Shown here: positions 27,561 through 35,484 of the stretch, piece after piece
Position numbering within the stretch: position 1 is the first letter of the stretch
Layout: each line of letters opens with the position of its first letter
DNA from: JADJOY01 sp016713535 [NCBI: Deltaproteobacteria bacterium]
Lineage (GTDB): Bacteria > JADJOY01
DNA: 64,000 nucleotides
Direction: 5' to 3'
Assembly: GCA_016713535.1 (NCBI GenBank)
Contig: JADJOY010000012.1
Span: 1-64,000 of the forward strand
Made by a program: the position numbers and the translations under genes
Notes under the pieces: model-generated
The model's database searches: none
What the model saw: only the letters and a program-made list of their open reading frames with translations
Told to the model about the DNA's origin: nothing

Positions 27561-29075
27561 TCAGGGTTTGCGCGCGACGATCTGTACCACGGCGCTCGTC
27601 CCGCCGTGGAACTTCCCCTCGTGGACGTCGCGGGCCTTCTCCTCGCCGACCACGAAGTCGAGCCCGGCGAGCTCGCGCCGCGCCGTGTCGAGGGAAAGCA
27701 GCATGTCCGGCGACGATGGCCCGCCGGTGCCGTATCCGAGCTGCTCGGGAGTGTAGGACTCGAGGATCAGCACGCCGCCCGGGCGCAGCGCGCCGACCAC
27801 CTGGCGATGGAGGCGCTCGCGGAGCGCGCTCGGCGTGTGGCACCAGATCGACACGATCCCGTCCCAGCGCGCCACGCCGAGGTCGAACACGGAGAGATCG
27901 GAGACGATCGTCTCGATCGCCACGCCGTGCTTTGCCGCGAGGTCGCGCGCCTTCGCGAGCCCCACCGACGAGCCGTCGACGCCGGTGACGCGGAAGCCGC
28001 GGCGCGCGAGGAACACCGCGTTTCGGCCCTCGCCTTCGGCGAGCGACAGCACCTCGCCGCCCGCGGGCAGGTAGCGCTCCGCGGTGGCGGCGAGGAAGTC
28101 GTTGGGCTCGGTGCCGTAGGCGAACTCGGGTCCCGCGTAGCGTTCATCCCACACGTGTCTTTCTCCTCGGGCGCGGCGTCGGCGCGGGTTTCGGCGTGGC
28201 CCGTCGCACGGGCGGCGCGCCGCGGGGACCTCGGTGCTCCCCGCGGCGAAGCGGAGCAGGAGCTCGTTCGCGAACCGCTCGCGCGGCGGCAGCGCGGCGA
28301 GATGCTCCTCGCGCTCGGCGAGGCCTTGCTGGATGAGCGCCGCGGTGGCCGCGCGCGCGCGCTCGTGGAGGCGCGCAACCGTGCGCGGGTCGTCGGCCAG
28401 GCTCGGATTCGCCGGGACCTCGATCGGCACGCCGCAGTGGAACGTGAGCGCTTGGGGCAGTGGCAGCAGGCCGACGCCGAGGTGGATCGGGGTCAGGTAC
28501 TTCTCGCCGAAGAGCCGCAGGATCAGCGCGCCGAGCGGCGAGGCGCGGACCTCTTCGCGTGTGACGACCTCGCGGTAGGTCTCGTCGATGCCGATGATCG
28601 CCATCGGCACGATCGGGGCGCCGGCACGGATCGCGCTGCGCACGAAGCCCGTGTGACCCTCCCAGGCGAGCCGGTAGCGCTCCGCGGCCGGCGCGAGCGC
28701 TTCGCGCGCGCCGCCCGGGCACGTGTAGACCAGCTCGCCGCGGGTGAGGAGCTTGTGAGCGACCGCGGGCGTGCCGTGGCACGAGCCCACCGGCCGGAGC
28801 GCGCGGCGCTGCAACGCCGTGGCGAACAGCACGCGATCCGAGAGCGTGCGTAGCGTGCGGTGCGCGATCTCGTGGGCGCCGAGGAGCAGCGGCAAGAGCT
28901 CGTGGCCGAAGAGCCCGTGGTTCGCGGCGATGATCATGCCGCGCGCGCCGCGCAGGCGCTCGAAGCCGAAGTAGCGCGGCCGGAAGTAGGGGCGCAGCCG
29001 CGCCGCGAGCTCGAGAGTGCGGGCGTAGCCGCGCTCGTCGAGTGGCCAGTCGTAGGCGTCGGGATCGAAGGTCAT
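27561..29075 (-). CDS. Lysophospholipid/diacylglycerol acyltransferase read through into a SAM methyltransferase
   Basis: 504 residues in one open frame. Residues 1 to about 265 are an acyltransferase of the DGAT-like group: ANHGLFGHELLPLLL (acceptor His) and CPGGAREAL, matching the PGG-REA motif. Residues about 308-504 are a class I methyltransferase: WDERYAGPEFAYGTEPND, motif I LSLAEGEGRNAVFLARRGFR, then LILESYTPEQL. The methyltransferase has its own GTG (28154) with AGGAG 8 bases before it. In another frame the acyltransferase ends naturally in a basic Pro-rich tail with a stop at 28144. A one-base indel near 28200-28230 could therefore have joined two overlapping genes. Both domains look intact. 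Confidence 0.7.
   Translation of the reverse strand: MTFDPDAYDWPLDERGYARTLELAARLRPYFRPRYFGFERLRGARGMIIAANHGLFGHELLPLLLGAHEIAHRTLRTLSDRVLFATALQRRALRPVGSCHGTPAVAHKLLTRGELVYTCPGGAREALAPAAERYRLAWEGHTGFVRSAIRAGAPIVPMAIIGIDETYREVVTREEVRASPLGALILRLFGEKYLTPIHLGVGLLPLPQALTFHCGVPIEVPANPSLADDPRTVARLHERARAATAALIQQGLAEREEHLAALPPRERFANELLLRFAAGSTEVPAARRPCDGPRRNPRRRRARGERHVWDERYAGPEFAYGTEPNDFLAATAERYLPAGGEVLSLAEGEGRNAVFLARRGFRVTGVDGSSVGLAKARDLAAKHGVAIETIVSDLSVFDLGVARWDGIVSIWCHTPSALRERLHRQVVGALRPGGVLILESYTPEQLGYGTGGPSSPDMLLSLDTARRELAGLDFVVGEEKARDVHEGKFHGGTSAVVQIVARKP
28163..28167 (-). promoter_or_regulatory. Internal ribosome binding site for the methyltransferase half
   Basis: AGGAG on the minus strand, 8 bases before the GTG at 28154-28152 that opens VWDERYAGPEF. 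It supports separate translation of the methyltransferase (197 residues) whatever the state of the upstream frame. Confidence 0.6.
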
Positions 29076-29254
29076 GCGGGCGGGCGGGGGCGCGCGTGTC
29101 GCCGCGCGCCGCGGAGCCTAGCAGGCTGGTCGACCAGGGAAGTCGAGCGCGGCCGCGGGACTCGAGACCGGTGACGATCGGCTGGAGGGCGCCCGCTTCG
29201 TCGGGCGCCGGCGATCGACCGGGACTGCGCGGCGGATGCGCTGCCGACTCAGCC

Positions 29255-29319
29255 GGCGACGGGGGATGGAACCCCCGTCGGTACATCGCTTTCGTAGCGC
29301 GGGGGGCTCCGTCCCGCCC
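29255..29319. repeat. Two intergenic hairpin words between minus-strand genes
   Basis: At 29255-29284 CGACGGGGG pairs with CCCCCGTCG around ATGGAA, followed by GTAC. At 29294-29319 GTAGCGCGGGGGGCTCC is followed by GTCCCGCCC. The pair repeats the arrangement at 13640-13722. The rest of the gap 29076-29323 shows nothing else. Confidence 0.7.
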
Positions 29320-29323
29320 GCCG

Positions 29324-30934
29324 TCAGCGGTCGGCGGGCGCGTCCGACCGGGCCACCGCCTCTTGCGCCTGCCACTCGCCCTGACGGGCGAGGGCGAGCT
29401 TGGGCTCGCGCTGGCGCACGCGCGCGACCTCGCCGGCGACGGTGTGCATCGAGCGCGGCAGGTTGGTCTCCTGCAACCGCACGGCGACGAAGTCGGGGAG
29501 GCCGCTCACGCTGATGTGGATCGACATTAGGCCGATCGTCCTGCCGCTCGCCTCGTCCCACGCGAAGCGCCAGTAGCCGTCGTTGGCGTCGAAGTCGCCG
29601 CGGGTCTGTCGCCACGCGTTCCAGAGCTTCGCCGGGTCGCGGCGGGTGCGCGACCAGTACTCGAAGCGCGGCACCGGCCAGCCCACGTTTGCGACGCCGT
29701 GGACGCTGAGCCCATCGTCGTGGGTGGCGACGGTCTCGTAGACCTCGTTCTCCTCGAAGAGCCGCGCCAGCGTCGCAGGTTCGGTGACGATCGCGAACAG
29801 CTCGGTCGGAGTCGCGTCGAAGAGGAAGAGCGCCTCCGCGCGGCGCCCCTCCGCGCCCAGGTCGGTGGAGCGAGTGACGACCTCGCCGGCGAGGAGCCGC
29901 GCTCGCTCGGCGGTGCCGACCTCGATCAGTGGAGGCACCGGCGGCAGCGCCGCGGCCTCGGTGGTCCGAGACGGAGCGGTGTCGGTCGCGGCCGCCGCCG
30001 CGGCGACGTGCGGTGCGCCGAGCGCGCCGGAGAGCGCGACGAGGAGCGCAGCGGCCAGCACGCGTGGCACGCCCACCGAGCGCGCGATCGTCCAGCGGAA
30101 TAGCTGGTTCGGCAGCAGGGCGCGGAGCCCGAGCACTGCCTTCGCGTCGACGCCCACGTGGTAGCGCAGCCGCGGTCGCCTCGCGGTCGCCGCGCGGCGG
30201 ATGGTGCGGCTCACCTGGCTCGCAGCCGGCATGAGGTGAGCGAGCCGTGCTTGTCGCGCCTCCAGCGCGACGACGATGTCGCGGTACGGGCTCCCCTCGG
30301 GTGTTGCGCGCACCAGGCTGCCCTTGTCGAACTCGGTGCGGTGGGCGCCCGGCTCGACGAGCGAGAAGTGGATCCCGAACGGCGCGAGCTCGTAGTGCCA
30401 GGCCTCGGTGAGTCCCTCGAGGCCGAACTTGCTCGCGTGGTAGGCGCCGAAGAGCGGAAACGAGATCCGCCCGCCCATCGACGACACGTTGATGATCCGC
30501 CCACTGCGCTGGGCGCGCATCATCGGCAGGAACGCCTTGGTGGTCTCGGCGACGCCCACGAGGTTGGTCTCGAGCTGGGCGCGGAGCTGCTCGGCGCTCA
30601 CGTCCTCGAGCGCGCCCGCGAGCCCATAGCCGGCGTTGTTCACGAGTACGTCGAGGCGCTGGTGACGCTCGCGCACGTGCTCGGCGGCGCGAGCGATGCT
30701 CGCGGCGTCGGTGACGTCGAGCGGCCACACGTCGAGCTCGACGCCCGCCGCGCGCGCCGTGTCGTCGAGGGCCCCGCGCTTGGCGAGGTTGCGCATCGTG
30801 GCGACGACGGTGAAGCCGCTGCGCGCCAGCTCGATGGCCGTGTCGAGGCCGATGCCGCTCGAGGTGCCGGTGACGAGCGCGACGCGCGCCGTGCCGGGGT
30901 TGGAGGTGCGGGCATCGGGGGTGGTGGTGGTCAT
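29324..30934 (-). CDS. Short-chain dehydrogenase fused to a membrane segment and an SRPBCC/START-like domain
   Basis: 536 residues; AAAGGAAG lies upstream of the ATG at 30934. Residues about 18-275 are a classical SDR: cofactor motif TGTSSGIG, NNAG near 100, and the catalytic pair in YHASK near 165. Near residue 285 (SVGVPRVLAAALLVALSGAL) a hydrophobic segment looks like a signal peptide or membrane helix. Residues about 330-520 look like an SRPBCC ligand-binding fold (LFLFDATPTELFAIVTEPATLARLF; RFEYWSRTRRDPAKLW). The SDR half would be cytoplasmic and the second half exported if the helix inserts. A lost stop between two genes is an alternative. An ArsR-type regulator lies just upstream with a shared operator. 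Confidence 0.75.
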   Translation of the reverse strand: MTTTTPDARTSNPGTARVALVTGTSSGIGLDTAIELARSGFTVVATMRNLAKRGALDDTARAAGVELDVWPLDVTDAASIARAAEHVRERHQRLDVLVNNAGYGLAGALEDVSAEQLRAQLETNLVGVAETTKAFLPMMRAQRSGRIINVSSMGGRISFPLFGAYHASKFGLEGLTEAWHYELAPFGIHFSLVEPGAHRTEFDKGSLVRATPEGSPYRDIVVALEARQARLAHLMPAASQVSRTIRRAATARRPRLRYHVGVDAKAVLGLRALLPNQLFRWTIARSVGVPRVLAAALLVALSGALGAPHVAAAAAATDTAPSRTTEAAALPPVPPLIEVGTAERARLLAGEVVTRSTDLGAEGRRAEALFLFDATPTELFAIVTEPATLARLFEENEVYETVATHDDGLSVHGVANVGWPVPRFEYWSRTRRDPAKLWNAWRQTRGDFDANDGYWRFAWDEASGRTIGLMSIHISVSGLPDFVAVRLQETNLPRSMHTVAGEVARVRQREPKLALARQGEWQAQEAVARSDAPADR

Positions 30935-30981
30935 GGCGATCTTCCTTTCGGCGTCGATCCCGGATCGACGGGTTCGCTCAG

Positions 30982-31015
30982 TTCGATGTTTCGACGATTC
31001 GATGGATGTCGAACT
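30982..31015. promoter_or_regulatory. Candidate ArsR-type operator in front of the SDR gene
   Basis: A 34-base element with repeated TTCGA words, beginning TTCGATGTTTCGACGATTCG and ending TCGAACT. It matches 31411-31444 at about 28 of 34 positions. It lies between the regulator stop (31041) and the SDR start (30934). A run of eight A (31022-31029) adjoins it. The outer TTCGA/TCGAA arms form an inverted repeat. Confidence 0.6.
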
Positions 31016-31040
31016 AAGTCGGCAAAAAAAAGGGCAGCGC

Positions 31041-31352
31041 TCAGGCCTTGGCCGCGAAGAAGCGCTGCAGCTCGGTGAGGGCGCCTTCGTCGAGCTCGAC
31101 GCGCAGGAACTTGCCGTCGCGCTCGGTGCGCACCAGCCCCGCGTTCACCAGCTCCTTCATGTGGTGCGAGACCGTGGGCGCGCCGATCGACAGTCGCTCG
31201 ACGATCGCGGTGAGCGAGCAGCTCGTGTCGCGTGCTCCGCGCTGGTAACCCACTCCATCGGCGCGCGCACGCAGCATCTCGGTGAAGAGCTGGAACCGGT
31301 TCGGGTTCCCCAGCGCCTTGAACATCTTCACCAGCCGCTCGTTGCTCTTCAT
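31041..31352 (-). CDS. ArsR/SmtB-family helix-turn-helix regulator
   Basis: 103 residues from the ATG at 31352; the frame is open further upstream but that part is low-complexity (EAERERERA). The winged helix is clear: MFKALGNPNRFQLFTEML, then CSLTAIVERLSIGAPTVSHH and MKELVNAGLVRTERDGKFLRV. No Cys pair of the metal-sensing CxC type is visible in the recognition region, so a non-metal signal is likely. Two copies of a near-identical 34-base element lie before this gene and before the downstream SDR gene, which suggests it controls both. Confidence 0.85.
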   Translation of the reverse strand: MKSNERLVKMFKALGNPNRFQLFTEMLRARADGVGYQRGARDTSCSLTAIVERLSIGAPTVSHHMKELVNAGLVRTERDGKFLRVELDEGALTELQRFFAAKA

Positions 31353-31410
31353 CGCTCGCTCTCGTTCTCGCTCTGCTTCGCGCGCGCTCGATCCCGGGGA
31401 AGCGTTTCGC

Positions 31411-31444
31411 TTCGACGTTTCGATGATTCGATAATGATCGAACT
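31411..31444. promoter_or_regulatory. Second copy of the candidate ArsR-type operator
   Basis: Begins TTCGACGTTTCGATGATTCG and ends TCGAACT, 58 bases upstream of the regulator start. It matches the copy at 30982-31015 and lies in a locally AT-richer patch, as expected for a promoter region. Confidence 0.6.
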
Positions 31445-31512
31445 GATGGCCGGTGTCAAGGGCGCCGCGCTCGACGGTCCTCGAACGCTCCACGGCGTGG
31501 CGCGAGACCACC

Positions 31513-32151
31513 TCAGGTCGGCTTCGAGCCCGGCGTGACGGCGCGTGGGGATCGGCCGCGCTGCTCGAGGCCCGCGAGGAGCAGCGCCAGCAACTCCTCG
31601 GCCGGGTCGTCGTCGGCCCACAGCCTGTCGCCGAGCTCGCCGAGGCAGAACCGCACCACCGTGACCGCGAGGAAGGTCAGCAGGATGCCGCGCACCGGCG
31701 CGTCGGCGGGCAGCGAGGTGGCGCCGCGAAGCGAGCGCTCGATCTTGTCGAGCATGGGGACCATGACCAGCGCGATCGGGGTCAGGGCGACGCTGTTTTG
31801 CTGCATGGCCTCGGACATGATCACCCGCACCAGTCGCGGGTGCTGGTGGGCCATGCGACGCACGACCTCGACCACAGCGGAGAAGCGGTCGGCGGCGGCG
31901 TCGTGGGACAACATCGCCTCGACGGCCTCGTCCCGGGTCCGCATCAAGAGCCGGGTGATCACCTCCTCGAGGAGCTGCTCCTTGCTCTCGAAGTGGTGCA
32001 GCAGCGACGGCGCGCGGATGCCGATCGCGTCCGCGATCTGCTGAAGCGAGGTTCCGTCGACCCCCTTCTCGTCGAAGAGCCGTTCCGCTGCATCGAGGGC
32101 ACGAGTTCGGGTGTCCGGCGCGTCGGACTTGCTGTTCTTGGGCTTCGGCAT
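31513..32151 (-). CDS. TetR/AcrR-family transcriptional regulator
   Basis: 212 residues from the ATG at 32151. The DNA-binding region reads TRALDAAERLFDEKGVDG, then LQQIADAIGIRAPSLLHHFES and KEQLLEEV (about residues 15-62). The C-terminal domain is helical and ends with a TetR_C-like block (GILLTFLAVTVVRFCLGELG). It is the last gene of the minus-strand run and lies 68 bases upstream of the candidate operator at 31411-31444. A palindrome at 32382-32401 in its upstream region may be its own operator. The regulated genes are not known. Confidence 0.85.
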   Translation of the reverse strand: MPKPKNSKSDAPDTRTRALDAAERLFDEKGVDGTSLQQIADAIGIRAPSLLHHFESKEQLLEEVITRLLMRTRDEAVEAMLSHDAAADRFSAVVEVVRRMAHQHPRLVRVIMSEAMQQNSVALTPIALVMVPMLDKIERSLRGATSLPADAPVRGILLTFLAVTVVRFCLGELGDRLWADDDPAEELLALLLAGLEQRGRSPRAVTPGSKPT

Positions 32152-32381
32152 GGGGACGGTCTGCGGCTGGGGTCCAGGGGATGGTGGGTAGGTGGGAGTG
32201 CCGACCAGCGGATCGCGCGAGGGATTTGACCATTCCTGACAGTTTTCGGTCACCTCGCGCAAGTGGGGGCGGCGATTTGTCACGATGAGTTACCGAACGG
32301 TTGCAAAGGCCGACCTCGAGCGGTGCCAAGAGCGCTCCGAACGCTTCGCTCGAAAGAGGTGCTCCGGTTAGATCTCCCTAA

Positions 32382-32401
32382 CGTCAGTCGGATAATTGAC
32401 G
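32382..32401. promoter_or_regulatory. 20-bp dyad upstream of the TetR gene
   Basis: CGTCA and TGACG are separated by 10 bases (32382-32401) in an AT-rich patch; GTTAG/CTAAC lies beside it (from about 32367). The gap 32152-32681 has no gene. This is the only regulatory-looking signal I see there, and it sits between divergent genes. Confidence 0.35.
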
Positions 32402-32681
32402 ATGTTGATTCTGAGTCATGGCCCGTTGGGCGCCAGCTCGAAACGCCACCTCGACAGAAATGCGTATCGCCGGACGGGCCAACGCGCTAGATCGGGCAGG
32501 TTGCGCTCGCGGTTGACGGTCCGGCGGCGCGGAGAAGACCGATCGATACAGGTGTTTCTCTTCTCGTGATGTCGCCTGGTGGCACCTTCGCTCCGCGACC
32601 GCGCCCGACCACGGCGCCACCTTCGAGCCCGGGTGCGGCGTGCACGATGCCTGCACGACGCCGGACGAGGGTGGGCGCGGA

Positions 32682-33998
32682 ATGGCGCGTGACCCGAGCC
32701 TTCGTCGATCCCGCCTCGCCACCTCGGTCTTTCGCCTGAGCTACGGCCTGCTCGCGGCACCGGTGCTGGCGGCGCTGGCGGTTGCGAACGCACGGCTCGC
32801 CGCGGGCGGCGATCCCCTGAGCGCCGGGGCCGCGGAGCGACGCGACGATCTCGTCCCTCGCCTGGCGTTCCTGGAGGACGAGCTCGACCAAGGCGCGGGC
32901 GAGCGCATGCAGCGGCTCTTTCCCGAGGGCTACGTGTTCATGCACGCGCTCTACGGGCTCGCGTGGGCGAACGTGGCGATCGCGCATGGTGCGGCCGAGC
33001 CGGCGCTGCGCGAGCGGGGTGTCGCGGAGGCGCGCTGGGCCGCCGAGCGGATCGACTCCGACGCGGGGCGGGCGTCGTTCGATCCCTCGCTCGATCCGCC
33101 GCTCGGGATGTTCTTCACCTCGTGGTCGAGCGTGGTGCGCGCCGGCGTGGTGCTCGCGTCGAGCGCGGGCGGGGTGCGACTCGACGACGCCGCGGCGCTC
33201 GCGCACGCATGCGAGGCCATCGAGGCGGCGCTCGCGTCGCGGGCGACGCCGTTCCCTCCGTCCTATCCGGACCGCGCGTGGCCCGCCGACGCGTTCCCCG
33301 GGATGGTTGTGCTCCGGGCTTGTGACGAACGCCTCGAGGCTCGACACGGCGCGACCCGCGCATGGTGGCTGCGCGCGGTGCGCGCGCGCCTCGACCCGGA
33401 GACGGGTCTGGTGCCGCACTCGTGCAGCGCGGCGAGCGGCGCGCCCGGTGTCCAGCCGCGCGGCGGCTCGTCGGCGCTCATGCTGCGCTTCTGGCCGGAG
33501 CTCGACGCGCCTCTCGCGGCCGAGCAATACGCGCTCTTTCGCGCTGCGTTCGTGGACACGCGCCTCGGCCTTCCCGCGGTGCTCGAGTACCGTCGTGGCG
33601 TCGCGGGCCGGGGCGACGTCGACTCGGGACCGCTGCTGCTCGGAGTGAGCCTGCCCGGCAGCGCGGTGGCGATCGGCGCCGCGTTGCGCGCCGGCGATTC
33701 GCCGCTCGCGCGCGCGCTGGGCGTCGAGAGCGAGGCGTTCGGGCTCTCGCTCGATGTCGCCGGGAAGAAGCGCCAGCTCCTCGGGCTGATGCCGATCGGC
33801 GACGCGTTCGTGACCTGGTCGTGGTCGGCGACGCCGTGGTTCGGGGAGGCGGTGGCCTTGCCGGACGATGTCGCGGGGAAGCCGGGCGGTGCGCGCTGGC
33901 CGCTCGTGGTGGCCTCGCTCGCGCTCGCGGCGGCGCTTGCCTGGCCGCTCACGCTCGAGGTCCAGGTCCGCGCGCGCGCAGGCGCGTCCCATCGATAG
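32682..33998 (+). CDS. Membrane-anchored protein of unknown function, possibly alpha/alpha-toroid
   Basis: 438 residues from the ATG at 32682; an in-frame ATG at 32640 adds 14 residues. An N-terminal hydrophobic segment (YGLLAAPVLAALAVANA) and a C-terminal helix (WPLVVASLALAAALAWPLTL) flank a large, mostly helical body. Tryptophan- and His-containing blocks (PEGYVFMHALYGLAWANVA; DPPLGMFFTSWSSVVRAG; LDPETGLVPHSC) repeat with helix pairs, as in alpha/alpha-toroid enzymes such as the linalool dehydratase or glycoside-hydrolase folds. That resemblance is my inference and no catalytic residues can be named. The next gene starts 67 bases later, so they may be one unit. Confidence 0.55.
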   Translation: MARDPSLRRSRLATSVFRLSYGLLAAPVLAALAVANARLAAGGDPLSAGAAERRDDLVPRLAFLEDELDQGAGERMQRLFPEGYVFMHALYGLAWANVAIAHGAAEPALRERGVAEARWAAERIDSDAGRASFDPSLDPPLGMFFTSWSSVVRAGVVLASSAGGVRLDDAAALAHACEAIEAALASRATPFPPSYPDRAWPADAFPGMVVLRACDERLEARHGATRAWWLRAVRARLDPETGLVPHSCSAASGAPGVQPRGGSSALMLRFWPELDAPLAAEQYALFRAAFVDTRLGLPAVLEYRRGVAGRGDVDSGPLLLGVSLPGSAVAIGAALRAGDSPLARALGVESEAFGLSLDVAGKKRQLLGLMPIGDAFVTWSWSATPWFGEAVALPDDVAGKPGGARWPLVVASLALAAALAWPLTLEVQVRARAGASHR

Positions 33999-34065
33999 CG
34001 GCGGCGGTCGCGCGCGAATGGGGCGTCGACCCGGAACGGGATCCGGAGCGACAATCGCGGCCGCC

Positions 34066-35385
34066 ATGCGAACACGTTCGTTTCGAACGGCGGCCGTGGT
34101 GGGTACGTGGCTCGCCCTGGCCGCTTCCTCCTGCTCGTCCGGTGTCGCGCCGGACGACACCTTCCCGCGCCGCCTGCCGGAGTTCGTGTTCGGCTCGGCC
34201 GCCACCGACATCGACACTGGCGCCATGGCGACGGCCGCGATGATCGGCTACCGCTGGGTCCGGGTGCCGATTCGCTGGGCGATGCTCGAGCCGACCGTCA
34301 CCGTCAAGCCCACGCTGACCCGCGCCGAGCTCGCCGCGAACCCGACCCTCGTGGACGCCTTCGCGCGCCGCGCCGACTGGTCGATCCCGGACGCCACGCT
34401 CACCCGCGCCGCCGACCTGGGTCTCGCGGTGATCGGCTTCGTGGGGGCTTCGTCGCCGCCGCGTCTCGATGGCGTCGAGCTCGATCCGGCGAGCCTCGGC
34501 GCGGACACCTACATCGCGTGCCAGGCGCTCGCGACGCAGGCAATCGTCGAACGCTATGGCCGCGCTCGCGCCGGCGCGCCCGACGGGGCGCCGACGATCG
34601 CGCTGTGGCAGACCGAAAACGAGCTCAACATCTCGCCGGCAGCGACGATCATCGGCTGGCGCCGCCCCGCCGGCCCGCTCGCGTTCCTCGGCTCGCCGTG
34701 GGCGAGCTTCGACTTCCAGACCGAGCTGCTGCGTGCCCTGCGCGAGGCGGTGATCGCCGGCGATCCGCGCGCGATCACCGAGACCAACCTCTCGACCGAC
34801 ATGAGCGACACCTTCAACACCACCTTCGGCCGCCCCGGCTGGGAGGACGCGGTGGTGGCGTGGCGCGAGCTGGTCGACGTCATCGGCCTCGACACGTACC
34901 CCAACTACTACGCGGCCGAGCCCGTGGACGGCACGATCGTCGGCGCGCGCGTCGCGCGCATCCGCGAGCTGGCGTTACCCGGCCAGCAGGTGATGGTGGT
35001 CGAGACCAACTACCCGAACGGGCCCGCCGCGCGCGGCTACAGCCCGGCGGCACAGGCGCGCTACCTCGAGGACGCGTGGACGTCGTCGCGCGACGCGGGC
35101 GTGGCGGGGTTCCTGCCCTTCGCCATCGCCGATGGCAGCGGCGCCGACCCCGACTTCAGCGCGCAGGATCAGGCGAACCTCGACGTGCTCGGCCGGGCCT
35201 TGCGTGGCGGTGACCTCCTCGCCCTCGCGCTGCTCTTCCTGACCCAGAACGACTGGCTGACGAACCGCATGCCGGCGCTCACCCAGACGGTCGAGGGGCG
35301 CTGGGGTGTCTACGGGCCGAGCGGCGAGGCGCTGCCCGCGCTCGACGTGGTGCGCGCGATCGCCGCCGAGACCGCGGGGCGGTAG
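34066..35385 (+). CDS. Secreted lipoprotein of the glycoside hydrolase clan A (GH5-like fold)
   Basis: 439 residues. Lipobox AASSC (Cys about residue 21). A TIM-barrel enzyme is suggested by strand-end motifs: FVFGSAATDID at the start, YRWVRVPIRW, IALWQTENELNI near 185 (Asn-Glu acid/base pair) and QVMVVETNYPNGP near 310 (nucleophile Glu). LDTYPNYY and GVAGFLPFAIAD fit later strands. The pair of glutamates and the NE motif are those of retaining clan GH-A hydrolases acting on polysaccharides. The substrate cannot be read from the sequence. The lipoprotein signal places it at the outer membrane or periplasm. Confidence 0.7.
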   Translation: MRTRSFRTAAVVGTWLALAASSCSSGVAPDDTFPRRLPEFVFGSAATDIDTGAMATAAMIGYRWVRVPIRWAMLEPTVTVKPTLTRAELAANPTLVDAFARRADWSIPDATLTRAADLGLAVIGFVGASSPPRLDGVELDPASLGADTYIACQALATQAIVERYGRARAGAPDGAPTIALWQTENELNISPAATIIGWRRPAGPLAFLGSPWASFDFQTELLRALREAVIAGDPRAITETNLSTDMSDTFNTTFGRPGWEDAVVAWRELVDVIGLDTYPNYYAAEPVDGTIVGARVARIRELALPGQQVMVVETNYPNGPAARGYSPAAQARYLEDAWTSSRDAGVAGFLPFAIADGSGADPDFSAQDQANLDVLGRALRGGDLLALALLFLTQNDWLTNRMPALTQTVEGRWGVYGPSGEALPALDVVRAIAAETAGR

Positions 35386-35445
35386 GGGCGCGAGCCGGAC
35401 CGGGATCGACGGACCGGGCGACGCACACGTCACGTCCGTATCGCC

Positions 35446-35468
35446 GGGCACGCAACGCGTGCCCCTCC
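35446..35468. repeat. Intergenic hairpin word of the GGGCACGC type
   Basis: GGGCACGC and GCGTGCCC around AAC, followed by CTCCC. It is the inverse orientation of the words at 52871, 53141 and 55941. It lies between convergent stops (35385 and 35485). Confidence 0.7.
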
Positions 35469-35484
35469 CGACCGGCGTCCACGG

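Noticed and set aside
31017-31045. T run after the ArsR stop as an intrinsic terminator
   Set aside because: There are eight T on the minus strand, but the only hairpin before them is a 6-bp AGCGCT dyad, too weak to call.
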